A DNA stretch of 64,000 bases from Hyalella azteca (lineage: Eukaryota; Arthropoda; Malacostraca; Amphipoda; Hyalellidae): contig NW_025935997.1 in NCBI RefSeq assembly GCF_000764305.2, positions 143,498 through 207,497 of the forward strand, in the 5' to 3' direction. The notes beneath the pieces are model-generated. The model did not search any database. It saw nothing but the letters and a program-made list of their open reading frames with translations, and had not been told where the DNA came from. Position numbers and translations under genes: made by a program. Positions 11,590 through 23,290 of the stretch are shown here, piece by piece. The first letter of the stretch is position 1. Every line of letters begins with the position of its first letter.

Positions 11590-12400
11590 GTTAATATCTT
11601 TATAGAAAAACTTTCGGAGTCCAGCTCCATCGTCAGTTCGAAGAATCTAGAATTCGTATAGAAAGTCATAAATTAATACAATTGAAAGCACAGTACGCAA
11701 ATAAAAACCAAAATTTTCAAATAATAGACAGAACACAAAAAAACTATCTGTTCACAATTTCAAGGGAATAGGAGTTACCAGCTGAATTAAAACTGGGCCT
11801 TAGTTTAAAATTGTGCAAGGATTCTAAAATACGCAAATCTGAAGTACCGGATGTGGAAGCTAACACCCTAGGGAGCGCAGCCGTGCACCACCAATTTTGT
11901 GCACCAATAAGCCCTGAAGGGCAGTGGACATCCAGGGCAGTGGACATCCAGGGCAGTGGACATCCGTCAATTACAATGGACATCCGTCCATTACATCCAG
12001 GGCAGTGGTGGCGACCCACCACCCTAAAGTCACCGTCAGAAACAGAGACATCACACTGATCGGCGTGAGTGCGCACAGCCGAATGAGGGAGGCGTGATAG
12101 CAACTGTCCGGTACTGCAACTCTGCCCTTATGCTCAGAGATCCTGGAATAAAGATTGCGTGACGTCACCCCGACGTACGCAGATGCATATCGTGCACAAA
12201 TAGTGATAAACTAGGGATGATCGCATATGAACAGGGAAAATATCTATATTTCTGAAGAAAAAATCGGTTTTGAAATTGTTTATATTGCACAATTTATGAA
12301 GTTTGACATTTGGGAAGTATCTATTGAAGAAGACTTTTAATTCGCTTGACATAGCTTCGGACGCAGGGGGTCGCCTGCCGAAGACCACAACTGCCCTGGA
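11590..12400 (-). pseudogene. Penelope-like retroelement fragment with GIY-YIG endonuclease, broken
   Basis: Minus-strand frames match the C-terminus of the better copy at 62.1-62.7 kb. Order on that strand: a MRSSLVYHYLC block near 12.2 kb, a TSRNLYSRISEHKGR block near 12.14 kb, and DLRILESLHNFKLRPSFNSA near 11.8 kb ending at 11,744. It is split by a 147-bp MITE-like insertion (11,871-12,017) and has frameshifts. Downstream on the same strand, 11,611-11,636 carries the same hammerhead-like core as the 62-kb copy. Confidence 0.8.
11871..12017. mobile_element. Short MITE-like insertion in the Penelope fragment
   Basis: Ends are GGGAGCGCAGC and GGCGACCC, with flanks AACACCCTA and ACCACCCTA (8 of 9 matching). 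The insertion splits the Penelope frame between its FRV and VLAST blocks. Inside are three tandem copies of a gggcagtggacatcca unit. It is an inverted, shorter relative of 12,368-12,770. Confidence 0.72.
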
Positions 12401-12770
12401 TGTAATGGACCATCATGATTCCTGCCTTCCGGAACGTAGCCTTCAACACTTCAAGCCGTCCGTATCTAGGCCGTGGGTCGAACCAGCCTTCGGTCGAACG
12501 GCCACTTGTCGGAGGACGATAAATTTTGGAACAGAACTCTGCTATCTGAAACCTCACCTCAGATGCGGTGAACGTAAAATTACGTAATTTAACGATGCCC
12601 GGATGTCAGATTCGATCCGCGGCCTGGTGGTGCACGGCAGGTGGTGGTCAAGGCCGGAGGAGGACAAAGCCGAGTGGTGCACGGCTGATTGGTGGATGTC
12701 CGGAGAGATCCAAGGCGTTCGATTCAGGGCTTATTGGTGCACAAAATTGGTGGTGCACGGCTGCGCTCCC
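12368..12770. mobile_element. MITE-like element, longer relative
   Basis: Begins GGGTCGCC and ends GCTGCGCTCCC, with exact flanks GACGCAGG at 12,360-12,367 and from 12,771. Its last 47 bp are the perfect reverse complement of the start of the 147-bp element at 11,871. The 8-9-bp target size fits hAT, P or Mutator-like classes; no transposase is present to decide. Confidence 0.7.
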
Positions 12771-14070
12771 GACGCAGGGCCGAAGTACGGAAAAGAACAA
12801 TAAATAACGTTCCTGCTTTACTCTTCTTCTTGGTGTTAAATTCCGGTTAGAGTTTCTTACTGAATTGAACGATGTTTGTGTATTAACCTGATTCATCCAA
12901 AACGCTCCAATTAATCTTCATATATAATCTCATTGTGACAGTGATTCATGATCCTGCGGACCAATCTGAATATTTAATTGAGTGAACAAGTGATAACCAA
13001 TGTATACATTACCAGTTAAGTTTTTAGTGCATTCAACTGATTTAAATTGTTTTCGTAGGTCTCGCTTGGACAATTTTATTTTACATTTTACACAATCCCG
13101 CTTGGATACATTCTTTACATTATCTCGTTCAGTTTTGAAGGACTTATGAGTGGTTAAGTTGAGCGTGTAGTTTTTTTTTGCGTTTGAGTCCGCAGGCGGG
13201 TCCGGAGAAGTGTCGATTCAGTGTCTGACTACCTGGATAAACCAGAGAACTTGGATTTCCCCCATTTTTTTCCTGCATCTTAGCCGAAGGTTAAATAACG
13301 CTTAACTTCCACAGATACAGTCTTGCTTATTTTACTGTTCCTCCTTTATTTTCCTGGATCTCAGCCGAAGGTCATACAACGCATAACTTCAAAAGCTACA
13401 GGATCCAATTTTGCACAGTTTACTGCTGTCATCCATGGGCGTCGGTGAGCACAACACGCAGCTCATGATGTTTGTTCTTGACGTGAATACACACCAGCAG
13501 AATGACAAGCGATATGCTCAGCTTTTCGCAGAATATATCATGTATTCAGTGTAATATGTGTAATGACTGTGCATAAATTGTATTTTGTGTAATGACTATG
13601 TATAAGCAAAGTCACGGGAACACCCAGTAAATACATTTTTTATCTAGGCGCAAGTTTATTTTGTAATATAGAAGTCTGCCGAACTGATTATATTTTCGAG
13701 GAACTATTTTCTAGTTGATAAAAGGCTGATCAAGTTTTTTAGCAGATCTCATTAAAATTTAACTCCAGATTTTTCGAGCAACCAAATTGCGCCAATTCCA
13801 AAAATTGTAATCAATAATTTAATTTATATGAATACTTAAGACTTGGGAAATAAATTTGTTGCGCTTACGAACGGTGTGATACATTATGCATTTATTTATC
13901 AGTGCATAGCATCTTCTATATATTTACAAAATCTTTTCTCTAAAAAATGGGGCTAACATACATGACCGTTGCAGATTAGAGAAGTTAACGATTATTTTGC
14001 CGTATCATATTTATTGACATAATAATTTTTCACTTGTCGCGGACGCAATCTCAATTTCTTTATATTTTTT

Positions 14071-14204
14071 AGCGCATTTTCTCATTTATGGAAAAAATGC
14101 ACTATTGTGCTCGCCATGTCCGTCTGTCCGTCCGTCCGTCTGTCCGACCGTGACTTCTCGTTTTCGTCGACGAGAAAATGCGCTGTCACTCACTGCAGTG
14201 AGTA
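14071..14204. mobile_element. MITE with CCGT microsatellite, upstream of copy 1
   Basis: Left end AGCGCATTTTCTC and the inner right end GAGAAAATGCGCT (to 14,184) are inverted. They enclose a (CCGT)n run, followed by the palindrome ACTCACTGCAGTGAGT. The same unit lies at 54,279-54,412. Duplicated blocks 2 and 3 lack it at the equivalent upstream spot. Confidence 0.75.
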
Positions 14205-14994
14205 GCGAGATTTTTTATATTATATGGATGAATAAAACTAGGATACGGGAGCTGAATTTTGCACATCTTTGAGACAACTAAAAATTTTTGTTCATCGACG
14301 TTAAATTTAAAACCATCAGGGAAGGCCATCAATTCAAAAAGCAAAACATTTTTTGTTAATTTTATTATCTCTATAACTTTTAAAATAAAATTATGGTAAT
14401 TTCAAGAAAAATCGGCAATTTAGAGATATTGATAGGATATTCCTGTGAAGCGTTATGTCATTATGACCAATATTTTACCATCACAGAATGACGCGAGAAC
14501 GTCTCTTGCCGAGAGGCGTGCATATCTTCCTTCGATCTGTTGATTGATCTTCGAGCTCTGATGAAAGGAAGAACCCATTCAAGTTGTGGCAGCGCTTTTA
14601 TTGGTCTGAGATATTTCTTGCCAGAAAAATTATTGATTTTATAATGCACTGCTCAGTTATTTGTTCAAGGTATTTTACCAGTTAGCAGCGAATGGGAACA
14701 ATATATATGGGGTTTTGTGATATGTTCGATTAATCTGTACGATAACGTGGACAACGAAAACTTCCATTGCATATACATAGGAAGTTCTTACATTTTCATA
14801 TGCATTGGAAAAACATGCATAATTTTGTACGGAATGACGTACCTCAATAAGAATTCGGCACTTATAGATTACTGCATTTTTCCACTTCTTATTTTAACCT
14901 TCTCTTCCTTTTCTGATTCATTAAGTGGCAGGTTGTACGTAGAAACTAAACTCTTACATCAGTTTTCTTCGTACGCATCTGGAAAATCATCATC

Positions 14995-17900
14995 ATGAAA
15001 GAATCAAAGAGCAGCAGTAGTCACCAGCGTCTGTTTGTGCGTCTCAAAACTCGTCTTCAGTTCGACAACGACTTCAAACTAATGGCGGTGCTCACGGTGG
15101 CATCGTTAGTTTTATCCACGATTTTGATCTATAAATACTGCATCAAAGATCCGTGAGTAATGCTGACGTTAACAATTTTCATTGTGGGCAATTTATCACA
15201 TTTATTTGACGCAACTCGTGCCAATATACCGGGATGATAAGCCGGCATACTTGGGGTATTTGTGAATTTTATGTGATTTAAACTCGCCTTATGATAACTG
15301 ACCTCATGGCAACTCACCTCAGGGTAACTCACTTCATGGTAACTCACCTCAGAGTAACTTACCTCAGGGTAACTCACCTCAGGGTAACTCACCTCAGGGT
15401 AACTCACCTCGGGGTAACTCACCTCAGAGTAACTTACCTCAGGGTAACTCACCTCAGGGTAACTCACCTCAGGGTAACTCACCTCAGGGTAACTCACCTC
15501 AGGGTAACTCACCTCAGAGTAACACCTCAGGGTAACTCACCTCAAGGTAACTCACCTCAGGGTAACTCACCTCAGGGTAACTCATCTCTCGCCTATCTGT
15601 AGAATGAGCAGGCAAGTCACTTGGATTATTCATTATTCATATCCCGCAATTATCTCATAGGTGAAATCATTCCAAACAATTCATTTTAATTGACTGTTGT
15701 TGACAATTTACCTAATAATTACGTTTTTAAATATTTAAAATGTCCTAATTAAAGAAACTAAGTATGTGAAAAGATGACAAAATGTGCCTATAAATTGATT
15801 GGATGGATTTTGAACAGATTTATACCCCGACTCAGGAATGCATATAAAAACCGTCGTACTTTCCTTCTTATGTTGACCGCTCGAAGGTTCAGGCGATTAA
15901 TTTTAATTAGTTCTGAATTTCAATATTTCACAATACGTGCTTTGCTAAGGAATTCAGTAGGAATTTGCTACTTTTGCGACTCAAACAATATAGCTAAACA
16001 TTGAAACTAATTTCTGCTGCCGAGAATTTTAAATGATACGAAAATAACTCGACTAATCAACATAAATTAACATGGTCTGCAGAATTAAAGATTCGGCCGG
16101 ACCAGAAGCTAAAAAACTTGTCCAGTCCACCAGTGTCTAAAAACGCCGTCAGTTCGGGGCTCAAGGGCAGTTCTTGCACTTCTTGAACTGGTTAATTAGA
16201 CTTGCATGACCATGACGTGGTACAAGGGACGCAAACCATTGCTCGAGCCTCAACAGTCGCTGAAATATTTAAAAAAGTACATAATAGAATACTATATTAA
16301 CTTAAAATTAATAGCGCTTATTTTTAACTTGTTTAAACTCGTACATGCGCCGGTTTGTTAGCATTTAAATGTTCACCATTTGCAAGGACTTTTTCTTTGA
16401 TGGTGTGAATTGACTTGGACCTCAGGTTTGTTCAATCCATATTGGATAACCATGACAGTATATTCAATAACGCTCCTGTTTGATCGATAGGTGGACTAGA
16501 AATGGATAAATATTAGTAGTATTATCGCCAAATACGTGCTAATGGAACAGTGTTAGAAGCTATAAATGAATTTGTACGAAATGCATTATTTAGGCACAAT
16601 CCAAATCATCTGAAAATTCATTCATGAATAAATATCATATGAATAATGAAAAAAAAACATTTTTAACGAGAAATACTTGCTCCTTGTTACACTAATTTCT
16701 AACGCTCTGTTGTCTCTGACAGGAACGTCACGGTATTAAATTTAAAAGGCCTCCAACCTATTCCAGGTGAGTCAATATCATTTATACGTAAAAAGTATTT
16801 GGCTCACAACATTTCCAGCAAGTAATTGAGCAGATCATTCCAATGAGGCAATTTCAAGTATTTTATCTTAAGAAATTAAGAATGACGAATGTCAGATGAG
16901 CTATGAACGTTTCAGGCGATGGCGGTAAATACATCGTGGATTACGAAAATATTCAGCCGAGCTGGACGGACTTCTACGCCTACATCAGAGAAACCGTCGA
17001 TGCTTGTCGGAATGTGGTGAATATTGCTTTGTAATTACCATTATAAAAGTTTTTACATGAAATATACATTGCCTGTCTGAAGCTGAATCTGGTTTTGTGG
17101 GCTTATATGATTCTTTTCATGCACGCAATAATAACTTAGAAAAAAGACTTTTTGGAGAGGGTCTGAAATGAAAAAAAGGGTTATTTGCAAAGCAGTAAAT
17201 CTAATAAATGATTGCATTATCTATCAGGCGTAAATTATTGAAAAATGTTGTAATTTATAACGATTATTTCTGGTAGGCCATCTTGTTAAGTTTTGCCGGC
17301 GTTACCACTGAGAGGAATATTCTCTAGAAAATCATTGTCGTCGCCTTGCACGACTGCATGAGTGACATGTATTAGTGGCAGTTTCTATGATTATGTCGGA
17401 AAAATTCTTGCAAATGGGAAATTTTTTTGCAAATGTCTTCATAATCTTTGAATAGAGAGTGAGAATTATTTCTTTTTGGCTTGGAAACAAATTCACTCTC
17501 TAAGGTTGGCCCCATTATTCCACCAGAAACAATTTGGCGGCCAAGACAATCATTTTATAGTGGGAACTGACGGAAATTATAAAGTGTGTCTGGACGAGGG
17601 CGTCGCGCCCACTCCAGGCTCCTGCACCGTCCTCTCCTTCGGCATCAACAACGAGTGGAGCTTTGACGACGCCATGGAGGAGTACGGCTGTGATGTAAGT
17701 TCCCAGATAATTTATTTGAGAAAACAAAGGCGGAAAATAGAACTGCTGGTGAGGCTTAAACGTGCCTATAGGTTTCAACGTCCCTGTATTTACATTTAAA
17801 TTTTAAGGCTTTTCATGATGGCCAATGAGTTGTACGTTTCATTTTGGCTGTAAAGCTTCAGTATGAATAATCTAACTGCAGTCAGAAGAAGCTTTAACTA

Positions 17901-19977
17901 TGTCAAAGAGCTTCAACATTATATATAAGAAAAAATAATCATCAGCGATTGCAATTAAAGCAGAATTTTTCAGCACATCAACTCTTATTCTTCTTTAGCT
18001 GTAGTTTCCGCTACTAAGGCAATCTCGTGTAGGTTTGTCCACAATATATTCAATCAAATCTATTTAAAATGGCATCAACGTACGGTTTTCGGTGGTTTCC
18101 AGAAAATAAATGAATCATTTGCACATTAATCACTGCATGCATGGAATTGAAGTACTTATAACATTACAAAACAACTACTGTTCCAATTTAAAACTGACCA
18201 AACGGTTTGTATGGATGAAGTCAAGCTGTGTAGGTTTGTATGAACTTAACTTAAATTATTTCCTCCTGCCTTAGGTGTACTCCTTTGACCCCACCATGAG
18301 CGACCCCGAGCACATCCGAGGCAAGAGGGTTCACTTCTACCCTCTGGGCCTCGGCGGTGTCACCCAAGAAGTCGATATTCTCCTCTCCAAGTCAATATTC
18401 TCTGCTAAATGTCAGGCGAGCTACCACCGACGTATAATACAAATGATATTATAGAGGTTTATGCGTAGAGGTGTACCAAAATATCATACACTTATGATTT
18501 CTCATATAAAGGATATTACAAAAAATTGAGCAATGTGAAGTGTGGTATTGCCGGAATTTATGTTCGAAATGGATCTTATAATGGACGTGTAATTTAGCAG
18601 CAACGTTTTCACAGCTCTAAAATGATGATCCTGAACCTTCCCATAAAATTACATTAGACTCTAAAATGGCAAGAAAAGCCTTATTTGAGCCTTAATAATT
18701 TTTTGTTGTAAGACTAAAAAAGATTCGTTAGCGATGGAGCAAGTTTTCTCACAGTACGTAAAAGTTCTGGTTACTTTGAGCCTTATTAAAAATGTATGAT
18801 ATCTGAATAGTTATTTGAATCGTGTAACAAGAACTAAGCATTCACGTTCATGCAATTTGTTGTAACAAGTAACAAGCTGAACTGTTGTCGCGTTCGTAAA
18901 AAAGTTGAAATCTCTTTACTAATCAATTAGCTTCACACTAACCACGACATCACGGCAATGATCGGTGAGACGACGAGCTCCTCAAACGTTCATTCAAATC
19001 CTAGCAACGATCGACAGGATGAGCTAGCAAATCGTCTGACCATTGATAGTGCAGGTCCTCACCTACCGCAACATCCTAGCAACGATCGCTAGGATGAGCT
19101 ATCTAGTCGTTTGTTCCTTGATCGTGCAAGTCCTCTCCTTCCGCAACATCCTAGAAACGATCGATAGGATGAGCTATCCAATCATCTGTTCATTGATCGT
19201 GCAGGTCCTCACCTACCGCAACATCCTAGCAACGATCGACAGGATGAGCTAGCTAATCGTTTGTTCATTGATCGTGCAGGTGCTCACCTATCGTGACATC
19301 CTAGCAAAGATCGGCAAGACGAACTCAGTTATCGACTACTTGAAGGTCGACATCGAGGGCTTCGAGATTGACTTCCTAGAGAACGTGCTCTACGACGATC
19401 AGGAACTACTCTTCAGAATCAAGCAGATCGGCATGGAACTACACCCAAGTGAGTTAAATTTCTCAGCTTGCTTTGTATGAACCGCTATATCAGAATTATT
19501 TATAATCGTAAGATTTCCATTGATTTTCCGCCAAAAGTTGATTTGTAAGGCAAAATCAGTACATTATTGACTGGTTGCCTGTTTGGTTAAGGTCGTCCTA
19601 ATTGGATCAAGGATTAAGTTTCTCAGAATTAATTCAATTATACATAGATTTATCACGATAAAATTCAATTATTTATCCTTCAAAAAGCACGTATAAAAAG
19701 TGAGGATACTTTATTTCTAATTGTGTGCTAAAACAATGAGTTGTCTGAGGTTTGCCCTTCATGATTCTTTTTTTCAGCGGTTTTCGCAAGTGAAAATACG
19801 TCGGTGAGAAAGCAGAAGTACTGGCGGCTCGTCCACAAGCTGCGAAGTTTAGGTTTCACACCGATATTCGGTGAGCCCATTCCTGTATGGCTCCTCTCAT
19901 ACACGTACGATGGAAAAACAGAATCGCTTTGTTGTTATGAAATTGTATGGATTAATAACCGCTTTGTGAAGAAATGA
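14995..19977 (+). CDS. METTL24-like membrane-anchored methyltransferase, copy 1 (7 exons, 326 aa)
   Basis: Exons: 14995-15152, 16723-16766, 16916-17016, 17527-17694, 18275-18415, 19280-19448, 19778-19977; all phases agree and the 981-nt frame is open. Residues 1-30 are polar and basic, and about 31-48 form one membrane anchor (AVLTVASLVLSTILIYKY), suggesting a type II protein. An NVT sequon is at 54-56. The methyltransferase part runs from about 102, with VLSFGINNEWSFDDAM (136-151), VYSFDPTM (158-165) and LKVDIEG (225-231). These fit the METTL24/FkbM-related family; substrate is unknown. Intron 5 appears to use a GC donor (cag|gcgagc). Exon 5 has a six-codon insertion relative to copies 2 and 3. 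Exon 1 starts at the ATG shared by all copies. Confidence 0.87.
15296..15590. repeat. 15-bp minisatellite in intron 1 of copy 1
   Basis: About 19-20 units of gggtaactcacctca, starting about 145 bp after the exon 1 donor. The unit is a multiple of three without stops, so long meaningless frames appear on both strands. The same array is in copies 2 and 3. Confidence 0.95.
18965..19279 (+). repeat. Iterated copies of the exon 6 acceptor region, copy 1
   Basis: About four units of about 75 bp lie directly before exon 6. Each repeats the intron end (gttcattgatcgtgcag), an acceptor AG, and a diverged start of exon 6 (gtcctcacctaccgcaacat, encoding VLTYRNILATI), then a stop-containing linker with aggatgagcta. 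The true exon 6 is the last unit. Copies 2 and 3 have about one and two units. Confidence 0.85.
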
Positions 19978-20735
19978 GTTTTTAGTCAAAGTTTCTAACA
20001 ACACAATTTATAGGAGACATTTCGTATTATTGTTATGAGCATAAGGGTAAGAATCACGAATGCAAGTCATTAGGAATGATACTAATAGAAGCATGGTACA
20101 CGCAACAAAATATATAACGGGTAATGCATAACAAGCTTGTTCAATTTCATTTTTTCATAATGCGCAATTTACCGCGTTTAAATGAAAATAATGATTAAAG
20201 CGTATCTAATTCTTTGTTGTTGCCTCTTCATGTGACAACCACCACTTCATAGCATGTGAACTCTCTTAAAATTACAGCAAATTTCACGATTACACTCGGG
20301 TTCTCTTATTGGCTGTGGGAGTTCAAATGAAAGCTTAACACGGCATAGGTGTCAAGACCATAAATTGCCTTATATGGCTGCAAGCAAAGCGATGTATGAT
20401 TTTAATGCGCGAGCAAAAAAAAATCTAGTTGAAATGATGGTAATTCACTTTCATAAAAATCTCTCAGTCTTGATCAATTTAATAGAATGACTTTGCTGAA
20501 TGCAAAATTGTCGTGTTTAGAACACACAGGAGTATTTTATTATTTTTTCAATGTTAAAAAGTTTCAGGATCAGTGTTAATTTAAGAAATTCTATAACTAA
20601 TGGGAGGAAAATAATAAAATACGAGTTATTGAAAGCAATGGAATGTGTCCTGATGTATCCACTGCCTTTTTATAGACCTCTGCATTTTATGCTGTGTTTC
20701 TATTTCTAATATAAGCTCTTAGCAAGAAATATTTT

Positions 20736-21500
20736 TTAGGTAACAGTAAGTAACAATAAAACTGTTGTATATAAGTAGCAGTATTTCCCAACAAAAAAAT
20801 TTCAAGTAGCTGTAAGTAATCAAAAACTTTTGTGAGTAGCAGTGAGTAACAATAACATTTTTGGAAGTTTTCTCTTTTTAACAGTAACTAACCATAAAAA
20901 TTTTGTAAGAAGTACGTAACAATAAGAACTTTTTAAGTCGCAGTACGTAAACATAAAAACTTCTGTAAGTAGCAGTGAGTAACAATAAGATATTTTGTAC
21001 GTAGCAGTAAGTAACAATGAGAAATTTTGTAAGTAGCAGTGCAGCGGGCCAGATATTGGCCTCGTTTTGTGTACTAGGTTTCAAGCCGCCGCACTCCTCG
21101 AAAGAAGACTGCCGAGAAAAATGTATAAGCGGAACTGTCTGCGGATGTTGTCTGACTCTAGTAGGCAGCGACTTTACATATCATTACCATTGTTGTGCCT
21201 ATCTCTGTTGTATTAACTTTCTTCGTCATCTGGACCTCTCAAGTGTAATTGTATTTTGCGTTTCCAAATAATTACTGCAAATCTCTTGAGTAAACATTTA
21301 CCTGAACTTCATCCTTAGTTCAGGCCAATGTTGACGTCCGCGTATATTAGTTGTTTCAATCGTCCACGAACCCTATGGACCCGCTGGCAGAGACCTTGAA
21401 AGCTTTAGATGAAGTAGTTTCCCGCTACAGCAGTAAGTAAACATAAAAACCTTTGTAATAAGCAGTGAGGAACAATAAGAACTTTTGTAAGTAGCAGAAC
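20736..21500. repeat. Degenerate 30-bp minisatellite with a non-repeat island
   Basis: Units of about 30 bp around agtagcagtaagtaacaataaga fill 20.73-21.05 kb and return at 21.42-21.50 kb. The island between (21.05-21.42 kb) has an open cysteine-containing frame with no family match. No gene is called there. Confidence 0.7.
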
Positions 21501-21537
21501 AATACTCCAAAAGAGCATCATACTTTCTTCGATGCTT

Positions 21538-21860
21538 CGTTGCTATGTTGTCAATCCTATCAGAGTTGTGGCAATCACAGGATAACTATAGCCCTCAATT
21601 TCCTCATTCCCAATTCTATACGATACTCGATCGAATAAAAACATCAGACCATTATCGATAACTGACATTTTATCACCTTTGCAGTTATAATTACTACCAT
21701 CTTTTTTCGTTAAAGTCCCTTCGATGCATAGGTAACTGTCTGATGGTAGTATGAACTGATCTTGATACCGAATAATAAACTTGCTTTCATTGCGTTCACG
21801 ATTTAAATCAGTTCTAATTTGAGGCTCATAATCATGAGTTTCATCAACATTATGAATTGA
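21538..21860 (-). pseudogene. Polinton major capsid-like fragment
   Basis: The minus-strand translation has a run with DQFILPSDSYL, a lysine-containing turn, and NGLMFLFDRVSYRIGNEEIE. These resemble the N-terminal part of the double jelly-roll capsid proteins of Polinton-type elements. It lacks a clear start and is truncated at the C-terminal side. Assignment is from remembered family pattern only. Confidence 0.5.
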
Positions 21861-22356
21861 TTCATCAATTCATATCCTGTGGAACATTGTATGATACCCA
21901 TTGTATGATATCCATATCCATTCAATTGTATATCCTGGGGGAACATTGGGAAGAAATGTGTACACGATATAGTTAAAATCGCCATTGAGATACGATCCTT
22001 TGATTATACTGCCAATGAACAAGTATTGCATTAACAGAAATTATATTTACTATATATGTAAATCATGTTCTACAACACTTTCCAACACTCCAGTATCAAA
22101 GCCCAAACAGAGTATGTAGACTGTTGAGTTTGCTGAAATAAATTTTCAAGTCAAAATCACGATTAGTTATTACACATTTCAGAGTATTGGTGTTCGATCT
22201 TGTATCAATCGAGTACTCGTTTCCGTATGCATTTTTGATTATCTTATTCATACTCTCTATCTCATAGCATCCGGTCGGTATAGTTATAGGGATTACTATA
22301 CCATGTTTCCCAACAGAAATATTATACAGAAATATATATTATATTATACATATTAT

Positions 22357-22402
22357 ATGAGACAAATAATATAATATTATAATATTATATTATTTGTCTC
22401 AT
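22357..22402. repeat. 46-bp perfect palindrome
   Basis: ATGAGACAAATAATATAATATT and its exact complement surround a central AT. It has no spacer and no mismatch, and sits in AT-rich sequence within the Polinton remnant. Confidence 0.9.
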
Positions 22403-22779
22403 CGATATTCGGGATGGAGTGACACATATCCAGTCCCACCAATGCCATTCATGAAATTTGTTTGTATCCAATTTTATTGGTGGCGTGAAATTCGTGTCGT
22501 ATATCACTGTTTCCACAGGTAATAACTAATTTTTGTAATTCAATTTTCTTAAACAAAAATCATTCAATAGTTTAACATCACGCTCAATAAATAAATTTTG
22601 TTTATAAAGCCAAATAACAATTGATGTCCTGCAACAGTATCATTGACGTTAGTAGCTAAAACTATTATTCCTGATCCTGAAACATCTGAATCAATATCTG
22701 GTCTTGATTCCGGAGCTCGATCCCTAGACGATGTGGAACATGCAGCTTTTATTCTAGTAACTTCATAACATTAATTTTA

Positions 22780-23290
22780 TTTCTGCATCACTTTATAGAG
22801 TGGTTGGATGAATTTGTTGTACTTCTCTCCTTTGTTGGCTTTTATTGTTCCAACCGGCTTGAGATGAGCCTTAGTTTGTCTCAAAATCGTTAGATAATTT
22901 GCCACATAATTTTCTTCATAGTTCTCAGGGGATTGTTTTGTTAGTAGTTCCCATAACCCAACAGTTCCTTCAAAAACTTCATTACCAATCCCTAAATCAT
23001 TACGTTGGTGTTGACTATTGTATCTCCTAGCATAACGTTTTTACCATCAAATTTCATGCCATAAGCTTTGTCATACTCAGATCCAGGTTTGAACGCTAAA
23101 TTTTAAAAAGTTTCAGCTATTGAACTAGCTAGTCCTTTCAGTGACTTTTTTTGAGTCTGGTGGATTTAATGCCAATCTTTTAGCAGATTTGATTGTTAAT
23201 AGTTCTCTGGGAGCATCTTTCAGAGCTAACCATTTTTGCTTAGTTTCTCCTACCATTTGCTGAGAGGTTCAATTAGAGGCTTATATACTT
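22780..23290 (-). pseudogene. Conserved unnamed Polinton-associated protein, degenerate
   Basis: Minus-strand frames contain NEVFEGTVGLWELLTKQSPE and a KGEKYNKFIQPLYKVM block, then, in another frame, APRELLTIKSAKRLALNPPD. A G-T-x-G-L-W-E-L motif of this kind is common in proteins beside Polinton genes. Function is unknown. Frameshifts break it. Confidence 0.45.

Larger units (their letters stand above)
12829..20735 (+). repeat. Duplicated block 1 carrying METTL24-like copy 1
   Basis: From cttggtgttaaattccggtt onward this block matches 49,508-60,030 across 5' flank, introns, exons and 3' flank. A shorter version starts near 29,422. The similarity ends just after ttttttaggtaaca. Differences are mostly small indels plus block-specific insertions. 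Confidence 0.88.

Noticed and set aside
15129..15602. Long open frames on both strands rich in YPEVS or LRVTH, here and at 31,155-31,646 and 51,989-52,651
   Set aside because: They are produced by a stop-free 15-bp tandem repeat in an intron; the frames are open on both strands and have no domain.
17476..17526. Alternative acceptor for exon 4 at ctctaag|gttgg
   Set aside because: It would break phase with exon 3; the ccaccag or ccgccag acceptor just downstream keeps phase 0 in all three copies.
20736..21020. Possible CRISPR-like array from regular repeats
   Set aside because: Units are degenerate and directly adjacent without spacers, and the genome is eukaryotic.
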